A stretch of 64,000 nucleotides of DNA from Acidimicrobiia bacterium. Its GTDB lineage: Bacteria > Actinomycetota > Acidimicrobiia > Spongiisociales > UBA11373. Made by a program: the position numbers and the translations under genes. Under the pieces are notes generated by a model. That model ran no database searches, was not told the origin of the DNA, and was given only the letters and a program-made list of their open reading frames with translations. Location of the stretch: assembly GCA_040878325.1 (NCBI GenBank), contig JBBDMM010000018.1, forward strand, positions 1 to 64,000, written 5' to 3'. Shown here in pieces: positions 42,153 to 51,090 of the stretch; position 1 is the first letter of the stretch; each line of letters begins with the position of its first letter.

Positions 42153-43313
42153 ATGTCTTTCGTTTTCCTGGCGCTGTCGCTCACCGCGCTCGTTCTCGGA
42201 GTCACCTCCACGATGGGCCGGGGGATGCGGGGGCCGTGGTGGGGGCCGGCAATGGCGGCGGCGGAACTGGCCCCCTGGTTCCTCGGCGGGATCGGCTTGG
42301 TCGCCTCAGTGTTCATTGCCGCCGAGTGGACGGCGGGTTGGGCCGGGATGATCGGCTTGCTGCTCATGGGGTTGGGCGCGTCCGGGTTCCTCCTAGCTCT
42401 ATTCCGCAGCCTGCGGGGACGGGCGGCGATCGTCGCCGGGGTCGAGCAGGTGCTCGGCGAGAACGTGGTCGTACCGCGTATCCGGCTTCGCACGCTGCTG
42501 CGCCCGTTCCCGCCGCTTGCGAGCGGTCTCCGGCTGGAAACCCATTCGTACGGACCCCACGAGCGGCATTTGGTGGATCGGGTGACCTCGGTGGGTTTCA
42601 CTGGCCCCGCCCCGGTGCTGATCCACCTCCACGGCGGCGGATGGTGGCGGGGCGAGAAGGGGCAGCAGGCACGGCCGCTGCTCAGACATATGGCCCGGTC
42701 GGGGTGGGTGGTGCTTGCCGCCACCTACCGCCTCAGCCCTGAGGCCACCTTCCCGGACCACCTCCACGACGTCGAGCGCCTTATCGCATGGGCCAGAGGG
42801 AATGCCGACGAACTGGGGATCGATCCCGGTTTCGTCGCCGTCACCGGCGGATCGGCTGGGGGACACCTGGCGGCGCTGGCGGGCCTCGGCAACGGAGCGG
42901 CCCGCGTGCAATTGGCTGTGCCTTTCTACGGCGTTCACGACATGCTCGCCTCCGATGGCGTGTCGGCGAAGTGGCCGTACTTGGTGACTCAGATCATGAA
43001 ATCGGATCCAGTGACCCATCGGGAGGCGTGGCTGACGGCATCGCCGATCCATCGGGCCACGGCAGACCGGCCTCCGTTCCTGGTGGTGCATGGCGGTGAC
43101 GACTCTCTCGTCAACGCCGAGGAGTCGAGGCTGCTGGCGCAGAGGCTGCGGGGAGCGGGCGGGCCTCCGGCGGGATACATCGAAGTGCCCTGGGCTCATC
43201 ACGGCTTCGACTTCTTTTCGTCGATCCGAGCACAGCGCCTCGCCGTTGCCGTGGGGGCGGTACTGAACCGGCTGTACGAGCGGCAGAAGCAGCGGCTGGT
43301 GGAAGAGCCATGA
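42153..43313 (+). CDS. Membrane-anchored alpha/beta hydrolase of the HSL/lipase GDXG type
   Basis: The 386-residue protein starts at ATG 42153. The first about 90 residues contain three hydrophobic segments. The catalytic domain has LHGGGWWRG as oxyanion motif, TGGSAGGHLA with the nucleophile Ser, HGGDDSLV with the acid Asp and AHHGFDFF with the base His. This is the hormone-sensitive-lipase type of carboxylesterase. A substrate cannot be named; membrane anchoring suggests a lipid or hydrophobic ester. Confidence 0.87.
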   Translation: MSFVFLALSLTALVLGVTSTMGRGMRGPWWGPAMAAAELAPWFLGGIGLVASVFIAAEWTAGWAGMIGLLLMGLGASGFLLALFRSLRGRAAIVAGVEQVLGENVVVPRIRLRTLLRPFPPLASGLRLETHSYGPHERHLVDRVTSVGFTGPAPVLIHLHGGGWWRGEKGQQARPLLRHMARSGWVVLAATYRLSPEATFPDHLHDVERLIAWARGNADELGIDPGFVAVTGGSAGGHLAALAGLGNGAARVQLAVPFYGVHDMLASDGVSAKWPYLVTQIMKSDPVTHREAWLTASPIHRATADRPPFLVVHGGDDSLVNAEESRLLAQRLRGAGGPPAGYIEVPWAHHGFDFFSSIRAQRLAVAVGAVLNRLYERQKQRLVEEP

Positions 43314-43335
43314 GGGGGTTCGAACGGCGGTCGGA

Positions 43336-43548
43336 TCAGTAGCCGTCGGACCCCATTCGCACCCGGCTGGCGAAAGGCTTGGCGCCGCTGGAGTCGACCT
43401 CGAAGACGATCCGTTGACCCTGCCTGAGCACCCGGAAGACGCTGTCCTTCAAACTGCCCGGCTGAAGGAACACTTCGGACTGATCGGAGTCGAGCACGAC
43501 CACGCCGAACCCGGTCTTCGGGTCATACACCTTGACGACACCCTGCAT
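43336..43548 (-). CDS. Small cold-shock-domain-like OB-fold protein
   Basis: ATG 43548 gives 70 residues. The start VVKVYDPKTGFGVVVLDSDQSEVFLQPGSL follows the cold-shock pattern (strand, K-GFG strand, Asp, then VF), but RNP motif 1 is altered: GFGVVVL in place of GFGFI. RNA binding is likely but may be weaker or more specific than in CspA. It is convergent with the esterase gene. Confidence 0.8.
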   Translation of the reverse strand: MQGVVKVYDPKTGFGVVVLDSDQSEVFLQPGSLKDSVFRVLRQGQRIVFEVDSSGAKPFASRVRMGSDGY

Positions 43549-43569
43549 AGAGCGGGGAGTATAGAAGAG

Positions 43570-43615
43570 GGCCTCGCTGCGCTCGGCCCCGCAATTGGCA
43601 ATTGGCAATTGGCAG
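43570..43615 (+). repeat. Composite module: GC palindrome plus three GCAATTG units
   Basis: GGCCTCGCTGCGCTCGGCCC is followed by GCAATTG three times and GCAGG. It lies upstream of rpmB and in front of the cold-shock-like gene. Confidence 0.75.
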
Positions 43616-43690
43616 GAGTAGTGGAACGCGAGCGGAGGGTCTGGACCCTGTTCCCCCGTGTTACTGTTCACCTCCGCTTCGGAGGTTCCC

Positions 43691-43879
43691 TTGTCTTTTC
43701 GTTGTGAGGTCTGCGGAAAAGAGCCGTGGGTCGGTAAACAGGTCAGCCACTCGCACCGGCGTAGCAGTCGCCGGTGGGTGCCGAACATCCAGCGCGTCCG
43801 GGTGCGCCACGGGAGCAACTCCCGCCGTGCCCACGTGTGCACGTCGTGCATCAAGGCCGGCAAGATCGAGAAGGCGTAG
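43691..43879 (+). CDS. rpmB: 50S ribosomal protein L28
   Basis: The TTG at 43691 is set by a GGAGGT site five bases upstream and gives 62 residues. The two Cys pairs CEVCG and CTSC form the zinc-ribbon version of L28, and [14 protein letters not shown] is the conserved RNA-binding part. The zinc (C+) form implies no dependence on zinc-free paralogues here. It appears to be a single-gene unit before fakA. Confidence 0.93.
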   Translation: MSFRCEVCGKEPWVGKQVSHSHRRSSRRWVPNIQRVRVRHGSNSRRAHVCTSCIKAGKIEKA

Positions 43880-43963
43880 CCCGACCGAGTAGGTCTTCGG
43901 CGGTTCCGGTCAGCCCGGGCCGGTCTTGCTGGGGCTTAAGCCGGGGCGGGAGCAGGCCCTCCG

Positions 43964-43969
43964 TATACT
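43964..43969 (+). promoter_or_regulatory. Putative leaderless -10 element TATACT
   Basis: TATACT is six bases before the GTG start of fakA (43976) and there is no ribosome site. It would drive the fakA-recG-rsmD-coaD run. Confidence 0.55.
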
Positions 43970-43975
43970 CCTCGG

Positions 43976-45622
43976 GTGGCTGCCCACCGTTTGTTGCTTC
44001 GTGCGCAGGACCTCAAATCGATCCTCCAGCGGTACCTCGATCGCCTGCACCAGCATCGGGATGCCCTCAATCGGCTCAATGTGTATCCGGTCCCCGACGG
44101 CGACACCGGTACGAACATGACCCTCACCCTCGAATCGGTGATGAACGAGGTTCGGCCTGCCGAGACGATGGATCAGGTTGCCACTGCTCTCGCCCACGGC
44201 TCGCTGATGGGCGCCCAGGGGAACAGCGGGATCATTCTGTCGCAGATCCTCGCCGGGCTCGCCAACGCCTTTCGCGGCTCCCCATCGCTGGGCACGGCGC
44301 AGTTGGTCGACGCTCTCGGCCGCGCCTCGGTCGCCGCCTACAGGGCCGTCGGTCGGCCAGTCGAAGGCACCATTCTCACCGTGCTGCGCGAGGCCGCTGA
44401 AGCCGCCCAAGATGCCGACACCCCCGAAGGGGAGGATCTCGCGGCGTTTCTCCTGAGGATCTACCAACGCGCCGAGGACGCGCTCCACTCGACCCCCGAC
44501 CTGCTGCCGGTCCTCAAGGAGGCGGGAGTGGTCGATGCCGGCGGCGCCGGGTTCTTGCTGCTACTGGTGGCCTTCCTCGAGGAGGTGACCGGTGAAGACG
44601 TGGTGCTGCCCGAGGCGATCTTCCGCGCCGCCGCGGCGCAACTGATCCCCAGTAGCGGTGCCGATCCAGACCACTCGGTCGCCTTGCTCCGCTACGAGGT
44701 GATGTTCCTGCTCCACGCGGACGATCCCGATGCCGGTGACCGGCTGCGGGAGTCCTGGTCGGATATGGGGGATTCGATCGTCGTCGTCGGCGCAGAGGGG
44801 GTGTGGAACTGCCACATCCACACGGATGACGTCGGCCCTGCGGTCGAAGCCGGCATCGCCTTGGGCCGACCCGAGCGCATCAAGATCACGGACCTGCTGG
44901 ATCAGGCGGCCGAGGAGGCGTTCCACCGGGCTCTGTCCTTCAGTCCGTTGCCCGAGTTCGCAGAGATGGAGGTCGGGGTGGTGGCGGTGGCGGTGGGTGA
45001 CGGGATCGTCGAGCTATTTCGCGACGCCGGAGCGCAGGGTCTGGTCGTCGGCGGCCAAACGATGAACCCTTCGGTGCGGGAGATGCTGGCCGTCGTCGAC
45101 TCGACGGCGGCGAACACGGTGATCGTGCTGCCCAACAACAAGAACATCATTCCCGTCGCCGAGCAGCTCGATGCGCTCTCGTCGAAACGAGTCCTCGTTG
45201 TGCCCACGCGTTCGGTGCCAGAGGGGCTCGCGGCGATGATCGCCTACCTCCCCGGTGCCGACCCCGACGAGCTGGTGAAGGCAATGGCCTCGGCGGCAGG
45301 TTCGGTCGCGTGGGGTGAGGTGACCCAGGCGGTCCGCGGCGCCATGACGCCGGTGGGCGCCTGCGAGGAGGGGGACTGGCTGGGGATCATCGGGGGCGAC
45401 GTGGCACTGGTCGAACACGAGCTGGCACCGGCAGCCACCAGGGTGATGGATGCGTTGGTGGCCAACGACGCCGAGATGATCACGATCTTCACCGGGAGCG
45501 ACGCCGCCGCCGCCGCCACTGCCGCCCTGGTTGCTCACCTGGCCGATGACCATCCCGCGGTGGAGGTGTCGGTCATCGACGGCGGCCAGCCGCTCTACCC
45601 CTACATCTTCGGGGTCGAGTGA
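43976..45622 (+). CDS. fakA: Fatty acid kinase subunit A (DAK2-domain, YloV type)
   Basis: The 548-residue protein starts at GTG 43976. The N-terminal DAK2 kinase domain has NVYPVPDGDTGTNM (Asp41 and Asp43 as Mg ligands) and GSLMGAQGNSGIILSQ. A middle domain and a C-terminal DegV-like domain follow. FakA phosphorylates fatty acids that are bound to a FakB partner; no FakB is in the window. The position just before recG is conserved in many bacteria. The stop overlaps the recG start by GTGA. Confidence 0.9.
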   Translation: MAAHRLLLRAQDLKSILQRYLDRLHQHRDALNRLNVYPVPDGDTGTNMTLTLESVMNEVRPAETMDQVATALAHGSLMGAQGNSGIILSQILAGLANAFRGSPSLGTAQLVDALGRASVAAYRAVGRPVEGTILTVLREAAEAAQDADTPEGEDLAAFLLRIYQRAEDALHSTPDLLPVLKEAGVVDAGGAGFLLLLVAFLEEVTGEDVVLPEAIFRAAAAQLIPSSGADPDHSVALLRYEVMFLLHADDPDAGDRLRESWSDMGDSIVVVGAEGVWNCHIHTDDVGPAVEAGIALGRPERIKITDLLDQAAEEAFHRALSFSPLPEFAEMEVGVVAVAVGDGIVELFRDAGAQGLVVGGQTMNPSVREMLAVVDSTAANTVIVLPNNKNIIPVAEQLDALSSKRVLVVPTRSVPEGLAAMIAYLPGADPDELVKAMASAAGSVAWGEVTQAVRGAMTPVGACEEGDWLGIIGGDVALVEHELAPAATRVMDALVANDAEMITIFTGSDAAAAATAALVAHLADDHPAVEVSVIDGGQPLYPYIFGVE

Positions 45623-47700
45623 GCGGGCGCAGCCTCGCTTATCTCGCCGGGATCCCGATCGAGCGGGTGCAAGGCTTGACGGGCAAACGGGGAGCGAACC
45701 TGCGCAAGGCCGGCATCGAGTCGGTCGCCGATCTGTTGATGCACGTTCCCCGCCGCTACGTCGATCGGTCCCGTCTCTTGCCGCTGGGCGAGCTGCCGCT
45801 GGGCGAGGAGATCACCGTGATCGGCCGGGTGACAAAGGTGTCGACTCGCCGGCCACGGCGCAATCTCACCATCGTGGAAGCAACGATTGACGACGGCTCC
45901 GGATTGCTCGTCGCCACGTGGTTCAACCAGGGGTTCCGAGCGACGCAGCTCACCGAGGGAGTGGAGGTCGCCCTCTCCGGCACGGTCGAGCGCTACCGGG
46001 GACGGCTGCAGATGGCGTCGCCCGATGCCGACGTGCTCGATCGCCCTTCGGAGTCGCTCACCACGGGCAGGGTGATGCCGGTCCACCCGACCGCCGGAGG
46101 GGTAGGACCGGGGCACATGCGGCGGGCGATCCACAACGCCCTTCTCCGGGCGCGTCCGGTCACCGACCCGGTCCCGCCGGGGATCCGGGAGCGCCTCGGC
46201 CTCATCGACCGCGACACGGCGATCGCCGACATTCACTTCCCCGAGGAGATGGGACTGATCGACCCGGCGCGAGACCGGCTGGTATTCGACGAGTTCTTCC
46301 GGCTCGAGGTCGCGCTGGCCGTGCGTAAGCACCGACAGATCCAGGCAGCCGAGGGCATCGCCCATTCTGTGGACGGCGGTCTGGTCGATGAGTTCATCGA
46401 TGTGCTCCCCTACACGCTCACCAATGCCCAGAAGAAAGTGATCGCCGAGATCCAGGGCGACATGAGCTCACCCCATCCGATGCACCGGCTGCTCCAGGGG
46501 GAAGTGGGGTCGGGCAAGACGGTGGTCGCCATGGCGGCTCTGCTCACCGCGGTCCAGGGTGGTTATCAGGGGGCGGTGATGGCGCCCACCGAGGTGCTCG
46601 CTGAGCAGCACTTCCTCGGTCTCGCCCCGATGGCGCTGTGGGTCGGCGTGCGGATGTCACTTCTCACCGGGTCGTCGCCCGACCGCGCGACGGTGCTATC
46701 CCGCATCGCCGAAGGGACGGTCGACATCGTCGTCGGCACCCACGCCCTCATCCAGGAGGGGGTGGAGTTCAGCCGGCTAGGGGTGGCCGTCATCGACGAG
46801 CAGCATCGGTTCGGGGTGCACCAGCGGGTGCAACTCAAGGAGAAGGCCACCGGCCCCGAACCCGACCTGCTGATCATGACGGCGACCCCGATCCCGCGCA
46901 CGCTGGCGATGACCCTTTACGGCGACCTCGACATGAGCATTCTCGACGAGATGCCGGGTGGTCGGCTCCCGGTGATCACCCGGGTGGTCCCACCTGATCC
47001 GGGATCGCTCGCCGAGGTGTACTCGTTGATCCGCAAGGAGGTCGCCGCCGGCCGCCAGGTCTTCGTGGTGTGCCCGCTGGTGGAGGACTCCGAGAAGTTG
47101 CAAGCGGCGTCGGCGACCGCCGAGCACGAGCGCCTGTCGACGGTGTTCTCCGACTTGCGGGTTGGCCTGATCCACGGCCAGATGCGGTCCGCCGACAAGG
47201 AAGAGGTGATGGGACGGATGCGGGCCGGCGAAGTCGACGTGCTCGTCGCCACCACGGTGATCGAGGTGGGCATCGACATCGCCAACGCCACCGTGATGGT
47301 GGTCGAGGACGCCGATCGATTCGGGCTGAGCCAATTGCATCAACTGCGTGGCCGGGTGGGGCGCGGCGAGCATCAGTCGTATTGCATCCTGATCGCCGAC
47401 CCCGGTACCCCCGAAGGAGAGCAGCGGCTGGCGGCGATGGCGGAGAGCAACGACGGCTTCTTTCTCGCCGAGGAGGACCTTCGCATCCGGGGCCACGGCA
47501 CCGTCTTCGGCGCCAAGCAGGCAGGCATGGCCGACCTCCACCTCGCCGACATCCTGCGCGACACCGAGATGCTGGTCACTTCTCGCCGGGAGGCTTTCGC
47601 CCTCGTCGCCAATGATCCCGAACTGGTGACCCATCCGGAATTGGCCGAGGAGATACGGGCGCTGCTCGGCGAGGCCGACGACTGGCTGTTCATCTCGTGA
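45619..47700 (+). CDS. recG: ATP-dependent DNA helicase RecG
   Basis: The 693-residue protein starts with GTG 45619. An N-terminal wedge domain (OB fold, about 60-150) precedes the two helicase domains: EVGSGKTVVA (about 295-304), IDEQHRFG (DEQH box), TATPIPRTLA, then VIEVGIDI and QLRGRVGRG. RecG remodels stalled forks and Holliday junctions. It overlaps both neighbours by four bases and so is translationally coupled. Confidence 0.96.
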   Translation: MSGRSLAYLAGIPIERVQGLTGKRGANLRKAGIESVADLLMHVPRRYVDRSRLLPLGELPLGEEITVIGRVTKVSTRRPRRNLTIVEATIDDGSGLLVATWFNQGFRATQLTEGVEVALSGTVERYRGRLQMASPDADVLDRPSESLTTGRVMPVHPTAGGVGPGHMRRAIHNALLRARPVTDPVPPGIRERLGLIDRDTAIADIHFPEEMGLIDPARDRLVFDEFFRLEVALAVRKHRQIQAAEGIAHSVDGGLVDEFIDVLPYTLTNAQKKVIAEIQGDMSSPHPMHRLLQGEVGSGKTVVAMAALLTAVQGGYQGAVMAPTEVLAEQHFLGLAPMALWVGVRMSLLTGSSPDRATVLSRIAEGTVDIVVGTHALIQEGVEFSRLGVAVIDEQHRFGVHQRVQLKEKATGPEPDLLIMTATPIPRTLAMTLYGDLDMSILDEMPGGRLPVITRVVPPDPGSLAEVYSLIRKEVAAGRQVFVVCPLVEDSEKLQAASATAEHERLSTVFSDLRVGLIHGQMRSADKEEVMGRMRAGEVDVLVATTVIEVGIDIANATVMVVEDADRFGLSQLHQLRGRVGRGEHQSYCILIADPGTPEGEQRLAAMAESNDGFFLAEEDLRIRGHGTVFGAKQAGMADLHLADILRDTEMLVTSRREAFALVANDPELVTHPELAEEIRALLGEADDWLFIS

Positions 47701-48239
47701 GGATCATCGCCGGAGCCGCCAAGGGACGCCGGCTCAAGGGTCCGCCCGGTGACTCCACCCGGCCGATGATGGACCGGGTGAAGGAGGCGATCTTCTCCTC
47801 GCTCGGCTCGGCGGTCAACGGGGCCCGGGTGCTCGATCTCTACGCAGGATCCGGCAGCCTGGGCCTTGAGGCGTTGAGCAGAGGGGCGGAGTCAGCCACC
47901 TTCGTCGAGTGGCGGCGCGATGTGGCCCGGGTACTGCGGGAGAACGTCGACACGGTCGCGCTCGGTGGGGTGGTCGTCCCCGAGAAGGTCGAGGATCACC
48001 TCAAGAAGCCGGGGGCGCGAGTGGATCTCGCATTCGTTGACCCCCCCTACGACCTGGCACTACCGTCGGTTGAACAGGTTCTCGGTCTATTGACCCGTAG
48101 GCTGGTCGACGGCGCGATCGTGGTGCTCCACCGCAGGGTGGGATCCGGCGAACCCGCGTTGCCTCCCGGTCTCGAGGTTGCCGGTCGGCACCGATACGGA
48201 GATGCGGAGGTCACCATGCTGACCAAGGAGGATCGGTGA
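47697..48239 (+). CDS. rsmD: 16S rRNA (guanine(966)-N(2))-methyltransferase RsmD
   Basis: The 180-residue protein starts with GTG 47697. MRIIAGAAKGRRL is the typical N-terminus, LDLYAGSGSLGLEALSRG is the SAM-binding motif, and VDPPYDL is the catalytic DPPY motif for N2 methylation of guanine. It overlaps recG and coaD by four bases each. Confidence 0.95.
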   Translation: MRIIAGAAKGRRLKGPPGDSTRPMMDRVKEAIFSSLGSAVNGARVLDLYAGSGSLGLEALSRGAESATFVEWRRDVARVLRENVDTVALGGVVVPEKVEDHLKKPGARVDLAFVDPPYDLALPSVEQVLGLLTRRLVDGAIVVLHRRVGSGEPALPPGLEVAGRHRYGDAEVTMLTKEDR

Positions 48240-48709
48240 TCACGGCTCTGGTCCCTGGCAGTTTCGACCCGCCGACCAACGGGCATGTCGATGTCGTGTC
48301 GCGCTGCGTGGCGGTGTTCGATCGGGTGGTGGTCGGAGTGGTAACCAATCCGTCGAAGCAGCCGCTGTTCACTATCGAAGAGCGCAAGGCGATGCTCGAG
48401 GAGTGCTGCCCCTGGGACACCGTCGAGGTGGCCGGGTTCGAGGGCCTGCTCGTCGACTTCGCCCGTGAGATCGGCGCCGACATCGTGGTGAAGGGCCTGC
48501 GGGCGATGACCGACTTCGACTACGAGATCCAGCTCGCGCAGATGAACCGACAGCTTTCCGGCATCGTGACCATGTTCATCGCCACGAAGCCTGAGTTCGG
48601 CTACCTGTCTTCGTCACTGGTGAAGGAAGTAGCCGGATTCGGGGGATCGGTGGATGAACTCGTCCCCGATGTCGTCGCCAAGGCCCTTCAGGAGAGGTTC
48701 CGCAAATGA
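48236..48709 (+). CDS. coaD: Phosphopantetheine adenylyltransferase
   Basis: The 157-residue protein starts with GTG 48236. GSFDPPTNGHVDV has the T/HxGH nucleotide-binding motif, KGLRAMTDFDYE binds substrate, and YLSSSLVKEVA is the ISSS-type loop. It makes dephospho-CoA in coenzyme A synthesis. The rsmD-coaD neighbourhood is conserved widely. It overlaps the following gene by ATGA. Confidence 0.96.
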   Translation: MITALVPGSFDPPTNGHVDVVSRCVAVFDRVVVGVVTNPSKQPLFTIEERKAMLEECCPWDTVEVAGFEGLLVDFAREIGADIVVKGLRAMTDFDYEIQLAQMNRQLSGIVTMFIATKPEFGYLSSSLVKEVAGFGGSVDELVPDVVAKALQERFRK

Positions 48710-49227
48710 CCGACGAGCACGACCTTGGCATCGATCCCCCCGACGAGATCCCGGTACCGCCCCGGTTGGGTGAACTGCTCGAACTCGTCGACGAGTTGAT
48801 CATCGCCGTCGAAGGGGCCCGAACGGTTCCCCTCTCGGGCAACGTGATGCTCGATCGCGACCGGCTCATCGACATGCTCTATCGCCTGCGCGACGACCTC
48901 CCCGAGGAGCTGCGGGCGGCGCGTTGGATGGTGCGGGAGCGTGAGGCGTTCGTGGCCCGTACCAATGAGAAGGCGCGCGAGATGCTCGAACGAGCCCGAC
49001 AGCGTTCCGAGGAATTGGTGACCGAGTCGTACATCGTGAAGGAAGCGGTCGACGAGGCCAACGCCCTGATCCGCCACGCCGAGAACGAGGCGACACGGAT
49101 CCGGCTCGAGGCAGAGGACTACTCGGAGCAGGCGTTCGAGCAAACCGAAACGGTGCTGTCCGATCTACTCTCTCAGGTGAGAGGGTTCCGCGCAGAGCTG
49201 CACCAGGCGCGGCGCCACGAAGACTGA
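48706..49227 (+). CDS. DivIVA-like coiled-coil protein
   Basis: The 173-residue protein has a short acidic, Pro-rich start and a long heptad-type helix (about 60-165; REREAFVARTNEKAREMLERA and so on) rich in Ala, Glu and Arg. Similar proteins follow coaD in many actinobacteria, where they are annotated as DivIVA-like or cell-division-associated. A scaffold role at poles or septa is inferred. No membrane segment. The nested-palindrome element B begins at the base after its stop codon. Confidence 0.75.
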   Translation: MTDEHDLGIDPPDEIPVPPRLGELLELVDELIIAVEGARTVPLSGNVMLDRDRLIDMLYRLRDDLPEELRAARWMVREREAFVARTNEKAREMLERARQRSEELVTESYIVKEAVDEANALIRHAENEATRIRLEAEDYSEQAFEQTETVLSDLLSQVRGFRAELHQARRHED

Positions 49228-49320
49228 AGGGGGTGAGCGAATAGGCTCGCCCCGGGATAGGGTCTCGGCTTGCCACAAGCCGAGACCCTATGAAGCCAGC
49301 GACCTATTCGCTCACCCCCT
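49228..49320. repeat. Nested-palindrome element, copy B
   Basis: An 18-bp perfect outer stem (49228-49245 with 49303-49320), an 11x11 internal loop (left strand CTCGCCCCGGG, identical to copy A), a 16-bp inner stem (49257-49272 with 49276-49291) and loop CCA. It starts at the base after a stop codon and ends 14 bases before the yceD start, so it is probably transcribed between two co-directional genes. Confidence 0.9.
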
Positions 49321-49334
49321 AAGACGAGGCACCA

Positions 49335-49835
49335 ATGACCCGGGGACATGCTCCCTTCCGCATCCCCGTTTCCGATGTCCACGGTGATGGCGGCAAACGC
49401 CGTTCCGTCACCATCGACGCCGAGATCGAGTGGCCCCTCGAGTTGTCGGTGGTGGGGCCTCATCTGCACGCCGATCTGGTGTTGCAGGGCGCCGCCGGCG
49501 GAGTGCTCGTCCGGGGGGTGATCGACACCGACGTCACCCACACCTGCCACCGCTGCCTGGTGGAGTGGGCCGAACCCCTTCGAGTCGAGTTCTCCGAGGT
49601 GCTCGGGCTCGATGAGGATCCCGACGCCTACCCCCTCGACGGAGACGTCGCCGACCTCGAAATCCCCATACGCGACGCCGTATTGCTGTCGGTGACGCTT
49701 GTTCCGACGTGCAAGCCCGACTGTCGCGGAATTTGCGCCACGTGCGGGGGCGACTTGAATACCAACTCCTGCCCGGGGCATGACGAGGATGGTGACTCCC
49801 CGTTTGCGTCGTTGCGGGAATTGTTCGAATCCTGA
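49335..49835 (+). CDS. yceD: YceD/DUF177 family protein
   Basis: The 166-residue protein has the DUF177 pattern: CHRC in the middle and CKPDCRGICATCGGDLN toward the end, likely a zinc site. DUF177 is linked to 23S rRNA accumulation and typically precedes rpmF and plsX, as here. The ATG at 49335 lies just after the nested-palindrome element and has no strong ribosome site (GACGAGG is the best candidate). Confidence 0.92.
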   Translation: MTRGHAPFRIPVSDVHGDGGKRRSVTIDAEIEWPLELSVVGPHLHADLVLQGAAGGVLVRGVIDTDVTHTCHRCLVEWAEPLRVEFSEVLGLDEDPDAYPLDGDVADLEIPIRDAVLLSVTLVPTCKPDCRGICATCGGDLNTNSCPGHDEDGDSPFASLRELFES

Positions 49836-49853
49836 GGTCTCGAAAGGCGCGTC

Positions 49854-50027
49854 ATGGCGGTCCCGAAGAAGAAGATGTCCGCCTCCCGCACCCGGCGGCG
49901 GAAGGCGATGTGGAAGATCACTCCTACTGCCACCATTCGCTGCCCGCAGTGCAACGCGCCCAAGCTTTCTCACCGCGTCTGCAAGGAGTGCGGTACGTAC
50001 AAGGGCCGGGAGGTCCTCCCCAGCTGA
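49854..50027 (+). CDS. rpmF: 50S ribosomal protein L32
   Basis: This 57-residue gene begins MAVPKKKMSASRTRRRKAMW, the typical L32 N-terminus, and carries the zinc ligands CPQC and CKEC. The start ATG 49854 follows GAAAGG. The order yceD-rpmF-plsX is conserved in bacteria. Confidence 0.96.
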   Translation: MAVPKKKMSASRTRRRKAMWKITPTATIRCPQCNAPKLSHRVCKECGTYKGREVLPS

Positions 50028-50103
50028 GGTCATGGCGGCGATCGGCAATAACGACTTCTCATTGGTGCCGTGAACGATTTCCGCATATCTTGAGGCCCAT
50101 TTC

Positions 50104-51090
50104 ATGGTCCGTATAGCGCTCGACGCCATGGGCGGGGACTTCGCCCCACAGCAGACGGTTCTTGGCGCGATCGACGCGTCGGCCCGCGGGGTCGATGTCG
50201 TCCTCGTAGGCGACGAGGGCCTTCTCCGCACCGAACTCGAGAAGGCCGGCCCCGATCTCCCGATCGTTCACGCCCCCGATGTGATCGACATGAGCGATGA
50301 CCCCGCCGCCGCGATCCGGGAGAAGAAGGGCGCATCGGTGAGCGTCGCCGCCCGTCTGGTCAGCGAAGGCTTGGCCGCTGGCATGGTCTCGGCCGGATCG
50401 ACCGGAGCGGCAATGGCTGCGGCCGCCATCGTCATCGGGCGTATCCCCGGCGTATCCCGGCCAGCCATCGCCACCATCTTCCCGCTGGGCACCCCGACCG
50501 TGGTGCTCGACGCCGGCGCCAACATCGACGTCAAGGCCAGCCACCTTGCCCAATTCGCCGTCATGGGATCGGTGGTGGCCGAGGTGTACCTCGGGGTCAC
50601 CGAGCCCACGGTGGGTCTGCTCAACATCGGTGAGGAGGAGGGGAAGGGCCGCGATCTCGAGCGCGAGGCCCACAAGGTCCTTTCCGGGCAGGCGGGCATC
50701 CGCTTCGTCGGCAATGTCGAGGGCCGCGACCTGGGCCGAGGTAAGGCCGATGTGATCGTGACCGACGGTTTCACCGGCAATGTGCTTCTCAAGACCGCCG
50801 AGGGCTCGGTCCGGGCAGTGGCCCGGGTGATCCTCGAGGCGATCTCGTCGGACACCGATCCCGAAGTGCAGACCGCGGCCCAGGTGATCCTCCCCCGCCT
50901 CATGGCGCTGCGCGCCCGGTTTGATCCCGAGGCATATGGCGGAGCGCACCTCGTCGGGGTCAAGGGCACCGTGGTGATCGCACACGGGTCGTCGTCGCGC
51001 GTCGCCATCGCCAATGCCCTCGCGATGGCCGCCGAAGGCGCCGAGCGGGGACTGGTGGCGCGCATCGAGGCCGGGCTGAGTGGTGGCTGA
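50104..51090 (+). CDS. plsX: Phosphate acyltransferase PlsX
   Basis: The 328-residue protein begins VRIALDAMGGDFAP and has SAGSTGAAMAAA, LDAGANIDVKASHL and VTDGFTGNVLLKTAEG, all family signatures. It makes acyl-phosphate from acyl-ACP for PlsY (24016). It overlaps rnc by 11 bases. A small gap (50028-50103) upstream may hold a promoter. Confidence 0.95.
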   Translation: MVRIALDAMGGDFAPQQTVLGAIDASARGVDVVLVGDEGLLRTELEKAGPDLPIVHAPDVIDMSDDPAAAIREKKGASVSVAARLVSEGLAAGMVSAGSTGAAMAAAAIVIGRIPGVSRPAIATIFPLGTPTVVLDAGANIDVKASHLAQFAVMGSVVAEVYLGVTEPTVGLLNIGEEEGKGRDLEREAHKVLSGQAGIRFVGNVEGRDLGRGKADVIVTDGFTGNVLLKTAEGSVRAVARVILEAISSDTDPEVQTAAQVILPRLMALRARFDPEAYGGAHLVGVKGTVVIAHGSSSRVAIANALAMAAEGAERGLVARIEAGLSGG

